Assembly (NCBI GenBank): GCA_007117175.1
Contig: SKGZ01000034.1
Coordinates: forward strand, 1 to 5,712
Direction: 5' to 3'
Source of the DNA: Bacteriovoracales bacterium
GTDB taxonomy: Bacteria; Bdellovibrionota; Bacteriovoracia; Bacteriovoracales; Bacteriovoracaceae
Length of the DNA stretch: 5,712 nucleotides
The notes beneath the pieces are model-generated. The model worked only from the letters and a program-made list of their open reading frames with translations, had not been told where the DNA came from and did not search any database. Numbering within the stretch: the first letter of the stretch is position 1; every line of letters starts with the position of its first letter. Positions 4,234-5,712 of this stretch are shown here, in pieces. The position numbers were made by a program, and so were the translations under genes.

Positions 4234-5712
4234 TTAGTCTTCTCGATAAAAGCAGCCCACGGATTGGGAATTTCGCATAGAAGCATTGAGCACTAGCAAG
4301 GCCACTTCAATGCCGTTTCTCAGCCCAATAAGCTGATCGTGTAATTGGGCGTGACGATAGAATTTTTGCACTTCCTCAGCTAACTCGATAAAGAGGGCCT
4401 TGGCTCTTAAAAGGCGATGGCGCGAGCGAATCAGCCCCACATAATTCCACATGGTTTGTCTTAAGATATGCCAATCCTGAGCAATGAGTCCTAAGTCCAC
4501 TGAACGATCGGCTAGTTGCCAGTCCTTAATCGCACTGGCCGGATAGGCCTGAACTGAATCTAAGCTTTGCAAAATATTCTCAGCAGCTAAGGCCCCCCAA
4601 CTCAGCCCCTCAAGTAGCGAAGTGGAGGCCAGGCGATTAGCCCCGTGAAGTCCACTGCAGGCCACCTCTCCCACTGCATAAAGATGTTGTAAACTACTTT
4701 GACCGTAGTGATTGACTTTGACCCCACCACAACTGTAATGAGCCGATGGCACCACCGGAATAGGCTGCTGAGTCATATCAATTTTATTCTCTAAGCAGTG
4801 CTGATAAATGGTGGGAAAACGATTAGCAATCCAATCTGAAGGGCGATGGGAGATATCTAAATACACATGATCTAAGGAGCCATTGATCATTTCTTGATGA
4901 ATACTACGAGAGACCACATCTCTTGGGGCCATTTCTAAATCAGCATGATACTTTTGCATGAAGCGCTCACCTTGGGAGTTCAAGAGCACTCCCCCCTCAC
5001 CCCTTAACGCTTCACTGATCAGAAAACGCCGTTGATGCATATTAGAAGTGTATAATGTGGTGGGATGAAATTGAACAAACTCCATATTGATCACTTGAGC
5101 GCCTGCTCTCATGGCCATGGCCAGTCCATCACCTCTAGCCCCATCACTATTGGTATTGTGTAAATATAGGGATGCAATCCCGCCAGTAGCCAAAATGGTC
5201 TTCTTGGCCATGATTTTTTTCACCACACCTTGCTTTTGATCAAAGACATAAGCCCCTAACACCTGATGCTGTTGATAGCGCTGTTTAATATCCACTCCGT
5301 GGTGAGCAGGGGTGATTAAGTCTAAGGCAGTGTGAGAGGTGAGAAACTTTAAATTGCTAAGGTGCTCTTGATTTAAATAATTCAACATGGAAATTTGCAA
5401 GGCCTTGCCGGTAAAGTCTCCCTTGTGTGCAATCCTGGCCTGGGAGTGAACCGCTTCTTTCACCAGAGAAAGCTCTCCCTTCTCATCGTAATCAAATTGG
5501 GTTTTGGCCTTCTCAAAAAGCAGTTTCTGTAAAATTTTGGGAGATTTTTTCAATAAGACATCAATGGATTCAGCACAGGAAGTGTGAGAGCTAGCCTTTT
5601 GAATATCATCAGCTAAGCTCTGATCATTCTCTTGGGCCATAATAATTCCACCTTGGGCCCAGAAAGTATTGGTTTTCTCAGGACGATCTTCTCGGGTAAG
5701 TATCAATATTTT
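4234..5712 (-). CDS. nadB: L-aspartate oxidase NadB, N-terminus beyond window edge (492 aa visible)
   Basis: NadB is an FAD flavoenzyme that oxidises L-aspartate to iminoaspartate using oxygen or fumarate; NadA then makes quinolinate for NAD synthesis. The frame stays open to the right edge, so about 30 residues including the Gly-rich FAD-binding start are missing. Numbering from Met at TTG 5706, which is internal: TFWAQGGI (14-21), ATGGIASLY (173-181), NTNSDGARGDGLAMAMRAGA (184-203), FHPTTLY (213-219), SEALRGEGG (231-239), APRDVVSR (260-267), SAHYSCGG (321-328) and GEVACSGLHGANRLAS (346-361). These place residues equivalent to E. coli His244, Glu260, Arg290, His351 and Arg386 at 214, 232, 262, 323 and 358. 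The related SdhA/FrdA subunits are less likely: the GLHGANRLAS pattern and the helical C-terminus (DWHILRQTMWNYVGLIRS) are typical of NadB. The C-terminus ends soon after SMRNSQSVGCFY, shorter than in E. coli. rimO follows after 53 nt and is probably co-transcribed. Confidence 0.95.
   Translation of the reverse strand, partial: KILILTREDRPEKTNTFWAQGGIIMAQENDQSLADDIQKASSHTSCAESIDVLLKKSPKILQKLLFEKAKTQFDYDEKGELSLVKEAVHSQARIAHKGDFTGKALQISMLNYLNQEHLSNLKFLTSHTALDLITPAHHGVDIKQRYQQHQVLGAYVFDQKQGVVKKIMAKKTILATGGIASLYLHNTNSDGARGDGLAMAMRAGAQVINMEFVQFHPTTLYTSNMHQRRFLISEALRGEGGVLLNSQGERFMQKYHADLEMAPRDVVSRSIHQEMINGSLDHVYLDISHRPSDWIANRFPTIYQHCLENKIDMTQQPIPVVPSAHYSCGGVKVNHYGQSSLQHLYAVGEVACSGLHGANRLASTSLLEGLSWGALAAENILQSLDSVQAYPASAIKDWQLADRSVDLGLIAQDWHILRQTMWNYVGLIRSRHRLLRAKALFIELAEEVQKFYRHAQLHDQLIGLRNGIEVALLVLNASMRNSQSVGCFYRED

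Overview
The window is bacterial chromosomal DNA of moderate-to-low GC. It holds one end of a mobile element, two small secreted-protein genes of unknown function, and a block of housekeeping genes that modify the translation machinery or make NAD. The species cannot be fixed from the sequence. The gene set (nadB, rimO, an EpmA-type lysyl-tRNA synthetase paralogue) and the AT-leaning composition would suit a Gram-negative proteobacterium or a Bdellovibrionota-like organism. That placement is inference, not homology evidence.

Left part (1-420): the last 55 codons of a transposase-like gene enter from the left edge on the + strand and stop at 170. They are followed by 250 bp of non-coding DNA with an exact 11-bp direct repeat, a short GC-richer patch and a long-looped AT-rich inverted repeat (340-383). 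That inverted repeat could terminate the leftward gene beside it.

Middle part (421-1420): two small genes diverge from a 232-bp spacer. Each encodes a signal peptide and a short, probably beta-rich secreted domain with exactly two cysteines in the mature chain, one about 8-10 residues from the mature N-terminus and one 4-5 residues from the C-terminus. The spacer contains a 37-bp near-perfect palindrome (874-910) that looks like an operator. The rightward gene most likely starts at TTG 1004, behind a clear AAGGAG. Its signal peptide carries an exact tandem 12-bp duplication.

Right part (1425-5712): epmA follows the rightward secreted gene after 4 nt and is convergent with, and overlaps by 59 bp, a leftward gene run read as nadB, then rimO, then a four-helix membrane protein. 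EpmA is expected to add (R)-beta-lysine to elongation factor P, and RimO methylthiolates ribosomal protein S12, so two enzymes that modify the translation apparatus meet tail to tail around the membrane protein. NadB makes iminoaspartate for quinolinate and NAD synthesis; its N-terminal FAD-binding segment lies beyond the right edge. I see no RNA gene, CRISPR array or replication origin.
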